NCBI GenBank assembly: GCA_018302235.1
Contig: JAGVZW010000001.1
Location: 1-52,396 of the forward strand
Length of the DNA stretch: 52,396 nt
Direction: 5' to 3'
Source of the DNA: Candidatus Woesearchaeota archaeon
GTDB taxonomy: Archaea > Nanobdellota > Nanobdellia > SCGC-AAA011-G17 > GW2011-AR18
Shown here piece after piece: positions 27,258-36,628 of the stretch. The translations under genes were made by a program, and so were the position numbers. Under the pieces are notes generated by a model, which made no database searches, was not told where the DNA came from, and worked only from the letters and a program-made list of their open reading frames with translations. The first letter of the stretch is position 1; every line of letters begins with the position of its first letter.

Positions 27258-27722
27258 CTACCCTAATAATTTTCCTATAAAAAACGTAACAAATACAACA
27301 AGCAACAATAAAAACAAATGCTCAAACACAACAGCTTTTACAGAAACATCTCTAATATTTGCCATATATATACTAAAAAAACTCAATAACAAAACCCCCC
27401 ATATTATAGAGACTATTAAAGCAACATTTAAACTGAAAAAAATTACAGGAAGCAAAAAACTAATAGCTACAATAAATTTAAAAACAAAGGTTGAAAATGT
27501 AGATCTCCATACATCCCTCTCTTTAATTATCTTATTTGATTCTTGAGAGATATGCATTCCAAATGAATCACTTAAAGCATCAAGAATAGCAATAATTAAA
27601 ACACCATTTATAACAATATCCTTTTGAGATGTACTTACAGCCAAACCTATCATTAAACCCAAAGTTGTAACAATACCAGAGCCAATTCCAAAACCAACAC
27701 CTGCTCCTATAGCTTTCTTCAT
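27258..27722 (-). CDS. VIT1/CCC1-like membrane protein
   Basis: A polytopic membrane protein resembling the VIT1/CCC1 family of iron and manganese transporters. The ATG at 27722 (MKKAIGAGVGFGIGSGIVTTLGL) is preferred to the ORF-track TTG start, which adds seven residues. About five hydrophobic helices can be seen. The segment AILDALSDSFGMHISQES after helix 2 fits the family pattern in which acidic and Met residues line the metal path. At 154 residues it is shorter than typical members, which have a large cytosolic metal-binding loop. Metal transport is inferred from family resemblance. Confidence 0.72.
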   Translation of the reverse strand: MKKAIGAGVGFGIGSGIVTTLGLMIGLAVSTSQKDIVINGVLIIAILDALSDSFGMHISQESNKIIKERDVWRSTFSTFVFKFIVAISFLLPVIFFSLNVALIVSIIWGVLLLSFFSIYMANIRDVSVKAVVFEHLFLLLLVVFVTFFIGKLLG

Positions 27723-27859
27723 GACAAAAGTATATAATTGCAACTTAAAAATATTATCTTAAAAAACCAAGATATAATAATAGCTAACATTTTTATTCAT
27801 AGATCAAAAAAAAACAATACATCTTTTTAAATACTATTCCTTTAAAAATAAAGTTAAAA

Positions 27860-28945
27860 ATGAAAGTCATAATAGAAAATTGTCATTCTTATGAATTAAA
27901 CAATATAAAGAAGGCTATAGAAAATGGTTTAAAAAAATTGAATTTTAATTTCACAAATAAAAATAAGATTTTACTAAAGCCAAATGTTTTTGCTCCAAGA
28001 TTACCAGAAGAAGCAGCTACAACACACCCAGTAATTATAGAAGCTCTAGCTCAATTACTAAAAAATAAAGAATTAATCATTGGAGAATCATGCGGTGCTG
28101 ATCTTATGGTAACCACTGAAGCAGCCCTTAAAAAATCAGGAATAACTGAAATAGCTAAAAAATACAACATAAAATTAATCACATTTGAAACAAATGAAAA
28201 GATTAAACTAGAAACAAATACAAACTTAAAAAATATATTATTTCCAAAAATAATAAAAGAAGTAGATATTATTATTAATCTTCCAAAATTAAAAACCCAC
28301 TCTTTAATGCTAATGACTGGAGCCACAAAAAATCTATTTGGTTGTATTCCTGGAGCACAAAAGAGACAGTTTCATGAAAAATTAAAAAGACCTGATAAAT
28401 TTGGCAGTATGTTAGTTGAACTCTCTGAATTAATAAAACCAGAATTAACTATAATGGACGCAGTAATTGGTATGGAGGGGAATGGCCCATCAGCAGGAAC
28501 AGCTAAAAAAACAAATAAAATCCTTATCTCAAGATCAACGCAAGCCTTAGACTCAATTGCTGCAAAAATTATTGATTTCAATCCACAAGAAATTCCAACA
28601 TTAAAAAATTTTAAAAAAGAAGTAGAGGTTATAGGCAATTTAGAAATAATTCCTTATAAAAAACCAGTTAATTATCAAGGTTTAATACGCTACACACCAA
28701 CATTTATTAAAAAATCTATCTATAATTTATATTTAGAAATTAATCAAGACATATGCAAACAATGTAAAATATGCCTAAAAAATTGTCCTGTAAAAGCAAT
28801 AGATGAAAAAAACAATAAAATTTTTATAAACAATAAAAGATGCATAGAATGTTATTGTTGTCATGAGCTATGTCCCCACAAAGCTATCGAACTAAAAGAT
28901 AAAATAGGAAGAAGAATAGTAAGAAAAATTTTAAATTTAAAATAA
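27860..28945 (+). CDS. DUF362 protein with two 4Fe-4S clusters
   Basis: An iron-sulphur protein of 361 residues. Residues 1-280 form the DUF362 domain (LLKPNVFAPRLPEEAATTHP; MTGATKNLFGCIPGAQKRQFH), and residues about 290-350 form a bacterial-type ferredoxin with two motifs, CKQCKICLKNCP and CIECYCCHELCP, each able to bind a 4Fe-4S cluster. The family is widespread in anaerobes and its reaction is not established; electron transfer is implied by the clusters. It is monocistronic, with its own TATA-like element, and its end lies 3 nt from the end of the convergent glycosyltransferase gene. Confidence 0.92.
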   Translation: MKVIIENCHSYELNNIKKAIENGLKKLNFNFTNKNKILLKPNVFAPRLPEEAATTHPVIIEALAQLLKNKELIIGESCGADLMVTTEAALKKSGITEIAKKYNIKLITFETNEKIKLETNTNLKNILFPKIIKEVDIIINLPKLKTHSLMLMTGATKNLFGCIPGAQKRQFHEKLKRPDKFGSMLVELSELIKPELTIMDAVIGMEGNGPSAGTAKKTNKILISRSTQALDSIAAKIIDFNPQEIPTLKNFKKEVEVIGNLEIIPYKKPVNYQGLIRYTPTFIKKSIYNLYLEINQDICKQCKICLKNCPVKAIDEKNNKIFINNKRCIECYCCHELCPHKAIELKDKIGRRIVRKILNLK

Positions 28946-28948
28946 CCA

Positions 28949-30040
28949 CTAAACCAAATTAGTGTATACATCATAAAAGCAACCTACAATATTATCACAA
29001 CTAAATTCTTTAACCCTTTGATGTCCCGACTTAACTAGCCTATTATAGAGTTCACTATTATTCTTCAACGTTAATAAACACCCCTTTAACTCAAAAAGAT
29101 CCTTTTCTTTAAAGATTAAACCCGCATTGCCAATAACTCTTGGAATTTCACCAGAATCACTACCAATTACAGGAACCCCACAAGCCATTGCTTCTATTAA
29201 AACATGCCCAAATTGTTCCTTCCATCTTGGCATTGTTATAGATGGTAAAACCAATACATCAAACGCTGAAATATACCTATTCATTTCTTTATAATTAATA
29301 GTTTTAATAAAAACAACATTCAAATTTTTACTTAATAACCTCATTTCTTCTTCTTGTGGGCCACCCCCAATAACTACCAAAGTATAATCCATAAAATCCC
29401 TAATAGCCTCAAATAGATATTTCAAACCCTTATCATGAATTAAACGACCAACAAAACCAATAACAAATCCATTCCATTTACCTCTCAAAGATTCATCCCT
29501 TACAAAACTATTCAAATTAATACCATATCTTGGAATCACCTTAACACCCTTATTCCACCCCTTCTTAATCAAAATTTCCATAGCATCTTCATTTCCAGGT
29601 AAATAATAATCTGCATTTTTAATAGAATATTTCTCAAAATAATTTAAAGGAAATCTGAATTCTTGATAAATATTCTCCCAAGAAAAAATAATAATCTTAG
29701 AATTATACTGTTTAGAATATTTAATCAATAAATAATTAAATAATGTCCATGGCTCTTCCTCTATATGAATTATGTCTGGTTTTATTTTATCTAGTACAGC
29801 TTTCATATTTTTATAATAAAATAATGCACTATCCCTCTTCAAAAAAATTAAATCCATCAAAAAAACCTTATATTTTTTATTTAAAAATTCACTTTCATTG
29901 ACAATATATTCCTTCAATTCCCTCTTATATTCTTTTGGCATCATTACATACAAATCTACCTTCTCTGCTAAAATATCCAACTGCTCATGCAACCCGCTAC
30001 TTGTATCAACATATGACCTAGATGTTATTAAAACCCTCAT
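28949..30040 (-). CDS. Glycosyltransferase, GT4 family
   Basis: A cytoplasmic retaining glycosyltransferase with a GT-B fold, probably adding a sugar to a lipid-linked glycan. The N-terminal acceptor domain is followed by the nucleotide-sugar domain with GFVGRLIHDKGLKYLFEA and the E-x7-E region EQFGHVLIEAMACGVPVIGSDSG. Its 363 residues are normal. The ATG at 30040 lies 23 nt inside the upstream GT4 gene. It is the last gene of a four-gene minus-strand run (deacetylase-like, methyltransferase, GT4, GT4). Donor and acceptor cannot be read from sequence. Confidence 0.9.
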   Translation of the reverse strand: MRVLITSRSYVDTSSGLHEQLDILAEKVDLYVMMPKEYKRELKEYIVNESEFLNKKYKVFLMDLIFLKRDSALFYYKNMKAVLDKIKPDIIHIEEEPWTLFNYLLIKYSKQYNSKIIIFSWENIYQEFRFPLNYFEKYSIKNADYYLPGNEDAMEILIKKGWNKGVKVIPRYGINLNSFVRDESLRGKWNGFVIGFVGRLIHDKGLKYLFEAIRDFMDYTLVVIGGGPQEEEMRLLSKNLNVVFIKTINYKEMNRYISAFDVLVLPSITMPRWKEQFGHVLIEAMACGVPVIGSDSGEIPRVIGNAGLIFKEKDLFELKGCLLTLKNNSELYNRLVKSGHQRVKEFSCDNIVGCFYDVYTNLV

Positions 30041-31007
30041 ATAATCTCCTATGCTCTTCTAAAAATCTATTTACATTAAAATATTGTAATGCCTTACTTT
30101 TTAATACCAAAGGATCAAATCTTCTTTGTTTTATTAAATCAATATTCCTTATTAGCTCTTCATAATTTGGGTTAGAAACTAAACCTAAATCATCTTTTCT
30201 TATAATCTCAGAGATACCCAAAACATTTGTAGTTAAAACTGGTTTTCCAGCATATAGACTTTCAACAAGAGAATGTGGTATCTGTTTAACATTCTCGGAG
30301 GTTAAAGCAGGTAAAATCATAGCATTCACCTTACCTAAATATTCATTCATGTTAACACTATGATTTATAATTTTTATATTCTTCAAATTCATAACTTTTT
30401 TTGTTAATTCATCATAAAACATATTTCTCCATAAAAAAATAAAATCGATATCCTCTCTTTCTTTAGCGATTTTAATCAACAAATCAATACCCTTACTATA
30501 AAACTGTTTTTTTTCCAAACAAGAACTTGCAAACAAAAAAGTAAAGCGTTCATTATCACCTAAATTATAATTAAATGTGTCTAAAACCCCGGGATATATT
30601 AATACGATCTTAGAATCATCTACCCCCGCATCCAACAACAATTCTTTATCCATAAAAGATTGAACAACAAACTTGTTTATTTTTTTATAATATTTTGAAG
30701 TCTTAATAATTTTTTCTTTATTTGCAGGACCAGCCCCAGTTAGTATTATTTTTTTATTTATTAAACATAAATGAAATCTATCCCCAAATGATGTATAGAC
30801 ATGTATACTATCTTTTAATATTTTATTAATCTTAAAAATTAATAATGGATTTCTTTTATAATTAAAATTAACATCAGCATTATTCTTAACACTTAAAGTA
30901 TCTACAACAATACTATTAAAACTATTTCTTAATAAATAAACCTCTCTAGAAATAGCCTCATGTTTTGGTAAATAGTCTTGTACAACATAATTTATTTTTT
31001 TCTGCAT
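30018..31007 (-). CDS. Glycosyltransferase, GT4 family
   Basis: A second GT-B enzyme of the GT4 type, more divergent than its neighbour. Its donor-binding half contains RFTFLFASSCLEKKQFYSKG and HSLVESLYAGKPVLTTNVLGISEII, the E-x7-E region with only the second Glu in its usual context. The ATG at 31007 (MQKKINYVVQDYLPKHEAIS) is preferred to the ORF-track GTG at 31019, which lies further inside the methyltransferase gene. It overlaps both neighbours (16 and 23 nt), a sign of one transcript. Confidence 0.84.
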   Translation of the reverse strand: MQKKINYVVQDYLPKHEAISREVYLLRNSFNSIVVDTLSVKNNADVNFNYKRNPLLIFKINKILKDSIHVYTSFGDRFHLCLINKKIILTGAGPANKEKIIKTSKYYKKINKFVVQSFMDKELLLDAGVDDSKIVLIYPGVLDTFNYNLGDNERFTFLFASSCLEKKQFYSKGIDLLIKIAKEREDIDFIFLWRNMFYDELTKKVMNLKNIKIINHSVNMNEYLGKVNAMILPALTSENVKQIPHSLVESLYAGKPVLTTNVLGISEIIRKDDLGLVSNPNYEELIRNIDLIKQRRFDPLVLKSKALQYFNVNRFLEEHRRLYEGFNNI

Positions 31008-31732
31008 AATACCAACCACTCCAATGGATTTTCACTTTCTATATGCTCTAATTTATATACTAAATTAAAAGCCTTTTTATCACTTAGCTTAGAAAAAAAT
31101 TTATTAAAAAACCACTGAGAATAAAAATGATTTATATGCCCCCTCAAAACCTGTACTTTAAAACCGTTTTCATCTAATTCATTAATTAAATCATTTTTTT
31201 TAAATAATTCATCATAAATATTATATCTCCCAACCATTTTTCGTACAGAATAAGCCTTATTATAATTTACAGCATCAAAAATCAATATTCCATTTGGTTT
31301 TAATATCCTAAACAGCCCTTTATATAATTCCTCTCTTCTTTCCCTTTTAAAATGCCTTATAAACCTAAAACTATAGATCATATCAAACAGATTGTCCTCA
31401 AAACCCAGATCAAAAGCATCCCCCTCTAAAATGATCCATCTCTTCTTGTCTAACAATTGCCTAGCAATGTCTAACATTGGCATACTTGAATCTAATGCAA
31501 CACCCTGTTTAAAACCCATAATATCCTGACTTATCCTCGCAGGTCCAGATGCTAGATCTAACAAAACATCAACATTATTATCCACAATTATCTTATTTAT
31601 ATATTCAATTTGAACTCTATGTATTACCCTCCCCAAAATATCACTAAATCTATTTATAGAATAATTTCCAACTATGTTTTTATCTCGATAATATTCAATT
31701 ATTCCTTCTTTATCTGAAATATATTCTTTCAT
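30992..31732 (-). CDS. Class I SAM-dependent methyltransferase
   Basis: A methyltransferase with the Rossmann-type SAM fold. Motif I reads VLLDLASGPARIS, followed by GVALDSSMPMLDIAR (the acidic residue contacting the SAM ribose), ILEGDAFDLGFEDNLFDMIYS and the post-core LKPNGILIFDAVN. Length 246 residues is typical. It is co-directional and overlapping with two GT4 genes, so a glycan or a lipid carrier is the likely target; this rests on context only. The gap to the deacetylase-like gene is only 56 bp. Confidence 0.86.
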   Translation of the reverse strand: MKEYISDKEGIIEYYRDKNIVGNYSINRFSDILGRVIHRVQIEYINKIIVDNNVDVLLDLASGPARISQDIMGFKQGVALDSSMPMLDIARQLLDKKRWIILEGDAFDLGFEDNLFDMIYSFRFIRHFKRERREELYKGLFRILKPNGILIFDAVNYNKAYSVRKMVGRYNIYDELFKKNDLINELDENGFKVQVLRGHINHFYSQWFFNKFFSKLSDKKAFNLVYKLEHIESENPLEWLVLCRKK

Positions 31733-31788
31733 TATGACTATTTTAATAAAAAATTATTTAAAATATATTAGATAACAAAAAATATATA

Positions 31789-32724
31789 TTATTTTATCTT
31801 AAAATCTACTTTTTTATCAAAAATAAGATCCTTATAATCATCAAATTTTTTAATTTTAACAAAACCCTTTCTTTCCCAATCCATTACCCTATCGATAATC
31901 CTCTTCATATTTTTCAGATTTCTCCAAGTAAAATCATGTGTTCCTAAAACATAAACAACATTTTTATCTAAATATTTTTCCATATCGTTTAAGATATTAT
32001 TAATTTTTTTAGAATTGAAAGTTCCTTCAACATAATTTGAAATATGTAACGCTACTAAACCGTATTTTTCAATTGGTCTACTGACCTTATATTCCCTCAA
32101 TTTTCTTAAATGATCATCCTTGCCAGAATAAGCAACTACCTTAATTCCATTATTCTTCAAAACATTAAAAATTTTTTCTGGATTTTTTATATCTTCTATC
32201 ATATTAAATGGAGCATCAAAAACCTCAACATTTACATCCAAATTTCTCGCAGATATTACAGCAGCCCTAATGCTCTTAAAAATCACATCTTCATCCTCTA
32301 AAGTATAACTCTCATGCGAAAAAGAATGAATACCCAAACAAAAAAACGGTACTTTCATATTTTCTTCAATAAAATCGCCTAAGTATAAACCAGGGCTTAT
32401 AAAACAATCCCCCCCCTTATCCCAATAATACCAATCCTTCTTAAAAAACCAATCAGCCTTTGGCCTGACCTCAGCGAAATGTGGAAAACCATTACAACTT
32501 TTTAAATACAAATGCCCCACTATATTAAAAGTTACTGGCAATCTTTTATCTAAAAAAAACCCAACTAATCCCTTTAATCCCTTTCTATTCCGCGGATATC
32601 TCCCAACCCTTCCAAGAATCTTATTTCCATGCCATTTCAACATATCCACCCTAGAAAAATGAGGGGAATGTACCTTATAAAAAAAATCTGCTTCAGTATC
32701 TACAAATAAACAAAAATCCATCAT
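31789..32724 (-). CDS. Polysaccharide deacetylase-like (NodB/CE4-type) protein
   Basis: It resembles NodB-type deacetylases, which remove acetyl groups from amino sugars. Conserved pieces are DFCLFVDTEADF at the N-terminus (the DD/DE-type metal site), GIHSFSHES (the HxxxH metal motif) and YVLGTHDFTW near the end. About 310 residues. The ORF-track start at 32766 is too early: a TATA box (CTTATAAG, 32743-32750) lies inside it, about 22-25 nt before the paired ATGs at 32724 and 32721, predicting a leaderless mRNA. It is divergent from the Sm-like gene. It may also be a non-catalytic family member, since the first metal ligand pair is not perfectly canonical. Confidence 0.72.
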   Translation of the reverse strand: MMDFCLFVDTEADFFYKVHSPHFSRVDMLKWHGNKILGRVGRYPRNRKGLKGLVGFFLDKRLPVTFNIVGHLYLKSCNGFPHFAEVRPKADWFFKKDWYYWDKGGDCFISPGLYLGDFIEENMKVPFFCLGIHSFSHESYTLEDEDVIFKSIRAAVISARNLDVNVEVFDAPFNMIEDIKNPEKIFNVLKNNGIKVVAYSGKDDHLRKLREYKVSRPIEKYGLVALHISNYVEGTFNSKKINNILNDMEKYLDKNVVYVLGTHDFTWRNLKNMKRIIDRVMDWERKGFVKIKKFDDYKDLIFDKKVDFKIK

Positions 32725-32775
32725 GAAAACAACAAAAAAGTTCTTATAAGGTTGATTTACCACCAAATAGTAAAG

Positions 32776-32783
32776 TATATAAA
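32776..32783 (+). promoter_or_regulatory. TATA box for the Sm-like gene and downstream glycan genes
   Basis: TATATAAA is centred about 30 nt before the ATG at 32810 (21 nt before the TTG at 32801). It is probably the promoter for the Sm-like gene and perhaps for the GT4-GT4-radical SAM run that follows within 26 bp. Confidence 0.5.
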
Positions 32784-32809
32784 CACATTATATTATCAAA
32801 TTGAGTAAA

Positions 32810-32992
32810 ATGTATGAAGAATATATCGGGAGAATAGTTGAAATTAGATTAAAGAATAGATATATAACTGGAAGAATTATATCATATCATAATCCATTAA
32901 TAAATATAAAACATATTTCTGATGACCTGCAAAATATAACTGGTCAAATTGTTATTTCCTCTAAAATTGAGGAAATAGTAGCAATAAACTAA
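32810..32992 (+). CDS. Small Sm-like (LSm) protein
   Basis: A 60-residue protein that fits the Sm fold, an RNA-binding small beta barrel that forms rings. The Sm1-like part is IGRIVEIRLKNRYITGRIISYHNPLINIKHI (compare the pattern V-x-L-K-x-G-x-x-x-G-x-L with N near the end) and the Sm2-like part is GQIVISSKIEEIVAI. It is shorter than typical archaeal SmAP (about 75 residues). The ATG at 32810 is chosen because the upstream TATA box places transcription start near 32805; the ORF-track TTG at 32801 is the alternative. It precedes a GT4 gene by 26 bp in a glycan locus, an unusual place for it. Confidence 0.6.
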   Translation: MYEEYIGRIVEIRLKNRYITGRIISYHNPLINIKHISDDLQNITGQIVISSKIEEIVAIN

Positions 32993-33018
32993 TAAATTTG
33001 TATCTTCTAATTTTTTCA

Positions 33019-34149
33019 ATGAAAATAGGTTTTTTAATTACATATTTTTATCCATTTGAAGGTGGAGCTGAAAACAATTGTTTTTATTTAGCCAAAGAAT
33101 TAGCCAAAACCCATGAAATTCATGTTTTCACATCAGACAGAAAGAATAATGTTATTTTAAAAAAAGAAGAGATAATCTATAATATCCATATCCATAGATC
33201 AAAAACATATTTTAGATATAAATATTATTTATCTTTTAATCCGTCTTTATTTAAAATTTTAATGTTTAAATTAGATATTTTACACGTACATGGTTTTGGA
33301 TTTATTTGGCATGATATTATTATTTTAGTAAAAAAATTAACAAGCAACACAAAAATATTTTGCACCCCCCACGGACCATTTATGGCACTAAAAGATTATA
33401 CAAAAAAAGAAAGGATCTTTAGAAGAGTAATAACCTTTATAGAAAAATTGACCAATAAAATCTATGATAAGATAATAGAAGTAAATCCTTATCAATATAA
33501 ATGGTTAAAAGAATACGGAATAAAAAAAGAAGATGTTTTATTTTTACCTAATGGAATTCCAAGAGAACTAACAAAACAAGTCAAATCAAATGAATTTATA
33601 AAAAAATATAAACTAGAAGATAAATTTATTATTTCATATCTGGGAAGAATTCAAAAATATAAAGGAATAGATCAGGTTTTAAGAATTTTATCCAAACTAA
33701 AAGATATTCAATCAAACATTCTTTTTTTAATCATGGGTAAAGATGCTGGAGATTTGACAAGAATAAAACAAATAATAAAAACAAATAATCTAGAAAATTA
33801 TACAAAAATAATTGAAAATATTTCAGAAAAAGAAAAAATTTTTGCCTTACAATCATCCGAAATATTCATATTTCCATCAGAATGGGAAGCATTTGGTATA
33901 GTCACCTTAGAAGCAATGGCTCAAAGTAACGCAATTATAGCTACAAAAACAGAAGGATCATTATTTCTAGTAGAGACACAATGCGGCTTACTTTATGATT
34001 ACAACAATATAGAACAGTTGTTTAATTGTTTAAAAAAATTAATAACAAATATAAAATTAAGAAAAAAAATGCAAGTATATAACAAAAAAAAAGCTAAAGA
34101 TTTTATATGGGAAGAAATCGCAAAAAAATTGGAGAGGTATTATAAATGA
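33019..34149 (+). CDS. Glycosyltransferase, GT4 family
   Basis: A GT-B enzyme of the GT4 family. The start MKIGFLITYFYPFEGGAENNCFYLA has the glycine-rich acceptor loop, and the donor domain has ISYLGRIQKYKGIDQVLRIL and EAFGIVTLEAMAQSNAIIATKTEG with both Glu of the E-x7-E motif. The ATG at 33019 replaces the ORF-track TTG seven codons earlier because it gives the family N-terminus. The end overlaps the next gene by 4 nt (ATGA). Likely role: sequential sugar addition in the glycan locus. Confidence 0.92.
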   Translation: MKIGFLITYFYPFEGGAENNCFYLAKELAKTHEIHVFTSDRKNNVILKKEEIIYNIHIHRSKTYFRYKYYLSFNPSLFKILMFKLDILHVHGFGFIWHDIIILVKKLTSNTKIFCTPHGPFMALKDYTKKERIFRRVITFIEKLTNKIYDKIIEVNPYQYKWLKEYGIKKEDVLFLPNGIPRELTKQVKSNEFIKKYKLEDKFIISYLGRIQKYKGIDQVLRILSKLKDIQSNILFLIMGKDAGDLTRIKQIIKTNNLENYTKIIENISEKEKIFALQSSEIFIFPSEWEAFGIVTLEAMAQSNAIIATKTEGSLFLVETQCGLLYDYNNIEQLFNCLKKLITNIKLRKKMQVYNKKKAKDFIWEEIAKKLERYYK

Positions 34150-35216
34150 AAATTGCAATACTTTGTCATTATTCACATCCATCTATTTGCGGTGTTTGGA
34201 ATTCAGTATTTAATTTATCTAAAATGTTAAAAGACAAACATGAAATTCATGTATTATCTTCAAATATCATAAAAGGAACGAATAGGCTTTCAAAAGAATA
34301 TGAAAATCTAGATGGAATACATATCCACAGATTTAAAGTAAAATATAATTTTGGAGCTGAGGCACATTATTGGCCATTTAAAGGCCTTTTAAATGAATTA
34401 AAACCTGATATTATTCATAGTCATGTATATCGCCATCCTCATTCGACTATTGTTCCATTTTTTAATAAACCATGTATATTAACAACACATGCACCATTTT
34501 TAGAAAGAAATCTAAGAACTAGAAAAATGAGGATTTTAATAAGAATATATGATCAATTATTAGGAAAAATTATATTAAAAAAATACAATAAAGTAATAGC
34601 AATAACAAAATGGGAGTTAACAATATTAAAAAGATTTAAATTAAATAATTTAGTTTATATTCCTAACGGAGTTGATGATTCTTTCTTTAGCACTAAAGTA
34701 AAACAAGGTTCGTATGTTTTATATTTTGGCAGAATTGACCCAATTAAGAATCTAGAGACATTAATTAGGGCATTTAATATGTTAAAAGATCAAAGATTAA
34801 TACTAGTTGGACCATCAGAAAAGGCCTATTTAGAGAAATTAAAAAGACTAGCTAATAGTAATATAGAATTTAGGCCAGCAGTTTATGATATAAATGAAAA
34901 AATAAAATTATATAATAATTCAAGATTATTTGTACTGCCAAGCAAAAGAGAGGCAATGCCACAATCATTGATAGAAGCAATGGCTTTAGGTAAACCAGTT
35001 ATTGCATCAAACAATATTGGCTGCAAAGAAATAATAGATAAAAAATATATATTTGAAACATATAACCATAAACAACTATCAGCACTAATAAAAAAGACAT
35101 TAATAGAAAAACCAAATCCAATTAAATATAGAAAACTAGCTGAAAAATATAAATTATCAAATGTTGTAAAACAAATAGAAGATGTGTACCATGAAAGTAT
35201 TACTAATTTATCCTAA
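34146..35216 (+). CDS. Glycosyltransferase, GT4 family
   Basis: Another GT-B/GT4 enzyme, 356 residues. It has YFGRIDPIKNLETLIRAF and REAMPQSLIEAMALGKPVIASNNIG with the E-x7-E pair. The N-terminal half carries HSHVYRHPHSTIVPF, where His residues often face the acceptor. It is coupled to the preceding GT4 by an ATGA overlap and runs 26 nt into the next radical SAM gene. Two adjacent GT4 genes in the same operon may add successive sugars to one glycan (inference). Confidence 0.91.
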   Translation: MKIAILCHYSHPSICGVWNSVFNLSKMLKDKHEIHVLSSNIIKGTNRLSKEYENLDGIHIHRFKVKYNFGAEAHYWPFKGLLNELKPDIIHSHVYRHPHSTIVPFFNKPCILTTHAPFLERNLRTRKMRILIRIYDQLLGKIILKKYNKVIAITKWELTILKRFKLNNLVYIPNGVDDSFFSTKVKQGSYVLYFGRIDPIKNLETLIRAFNMLKDQRLILVGPSEKAYLEKLKRLANSNIEFRPAVYDINEKIKLYNNSRLFVLPSKREAMPQSLIEAMALGKPVIASNNIGCKEIIDKKYIFETYNHKQLSALIKKTLIEKPNPIKYRKLAEKYKLSNVVKQIEDVYHESITNLS

Positions 35217-36573
35217 CATAGTAGAATCACCTAAAGATATCTCTCATGGTTTAGCACAGATTTCTTCTTTGTTAAAAAAAGATAAACACCAAGTTGAATT
35301 AATTGACACAACATTTAAATTGACTAAATTGGAAATTATAAATAAGGTAAAAAGATTTGATCCTAATGTAATTGGAATAACTATTGCAACAAACGACAAA
35401 GAACATGCTATACGATTATTGAAACTAATAAAGCCTTATACACATGCAAAGATAATTGCTGGAGGATTTCATACAACAATTTTTCCCGAAGATATAATAA
35501 AAGAAAAGGAGATTAATGGATTATGTATTGGTGAAGGTGAATATCCTTTTTTAGAATTCACAAATAATCTACAAAATAAAAAAAAAATAACTGAAATTCC
35601 AAACTTTTGGTATAAGACCTCTAATGGGATAATAAAAAATCCAATAAGAAATTTGATAGAAGACCTAGATAATTTACCATTTCCAGATAGATCAATATTT
35701 GAATACCAAAAATATATCGATCATAATAGGGGCTTAGCAACATTTATCACATCAAAAGGTTGTCCATTTGAATGTTCTTATTGTATAAACAAGATCTTAC
35801 AAAATTTATATAAATATAAAGGAAAATATACACGATTTTATTCTATAGAGTATATAATAAATGAAATAAGAGATGTATTAAAGAGATATAAGGTTAAAGA
35901 GATAGAATTTTATGATGACACATTTACTTTAGACAAAAATAGGATAAGGGAATTTTGTAAGATATATCCTAAAAAGATTGGTTTACCATTTTATATAAAT
36001 GCTAGAGTTAACGCAGTTACAAGAGAAGATTTTTTATTACTTAAAAAAGCTGGTTGTCAAAGAGTTTCTATTGGAATAGAACATGGTGACGAAGAAATGA
36101 GAAATAAGATACTTAAAAGAGATATGACAAATAGACAAATTATACAAACATTTAAGGATGCAAAGACAGCGAAACTTAAGACATATGCATTTAATATGAT
36201 AGGTGTACCATTTGAAACAAAGAAAACTATAGAAAAAACAATTAATCTTAATAAAATAATTCAACCAGATTTTATAGGAGTGTCTTTGTTCAATGCATTC
36301 TATGGTACAGAAATATATGAATTAGCTAAAAATGAAAATATGTTAAAAGAAAAATTATCGGAATCCTACTTTAAAGAATCAAATATAAAGAATAAATATC
36401 TAACAGAAAAAGAACTAGAAAATATCAGAAATAAATTTGGATTCAAAGTTTATATTAAAAAAAGACCAATCAGAGGAATATTAGATTTAATTGACAAAAA
36501 ATACTCAAAAAATAAAAATATTCTAAAGATAAAAAATAAGATCCTAAAATATGGTATCAGAAAGATTATTTGA
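35191..36573 (+). CDS. B12-binding radical SAM enzyme
   Basis: An N-terminal cobalamin-binding Rossmann domain (residues 1-130; VIGITIATNDKEHAIRLLKLI, IIAGGFHTTIFPE) is followed by a radical SAM barrel with the cluster motif CPFECSYC (CX3CX2C) near residue 195. Such enzymes make difficult methylations or ring rearrangements on unactivated carbons. The ATG at 35191 (MKVLLIYPNIVE) gives the family start; the ORF track begins three codons earlier. It overlaps a GT4 gene by 26 nt, so a sugar, polyprenol or lipid substrate is possible. The exact reaction cannot be read from sequence. Confidence 0.88.
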   Translation: MKVLLIYPNIVESPKDISHGLAQISSLLKKDKHQVELIDTTFKLTKLEIINKVKRFDPNVIGITIATNDKEHAIRLLKLIKPYTHAKIIAGGFHTTIFPEDIIKEKEINGLCIGEGEYPFLEFTNNLQNKKKITEIPNFWYKTSNGIIKNPIRNLIEDLDNLPFPDRSIFEYQKYIDHNRGLATFITSKGCPFECSYCINKILQNLYKYKGKYTRFYSIEYIINEIRDVLKRYKVKEIEFYDDTFTLDKNRIREFCKIYPKKIGLPFYINARVNAVTREDFLLLKKAGCQRVSIGIEHGDEEMRNKILKRDMTNRQIIQTFKDAKTAKLKTYAFNMIGVPFETKKTIEKTINLNKIIQPDFIGVSLFNAFYGTEIYELAKNENMLKEKLSESYFKESNIKNKYLTEKELENIRNKFGFKVYIKKRPIRGILDLIDKKYSKNKNILKIKNKILKYGIRKII

Positions 36574-36628
36574 AAAATATATTTTAAAGGACACACAAAT
36601 AATTTAAAAAATAAAATATTATAAAATA

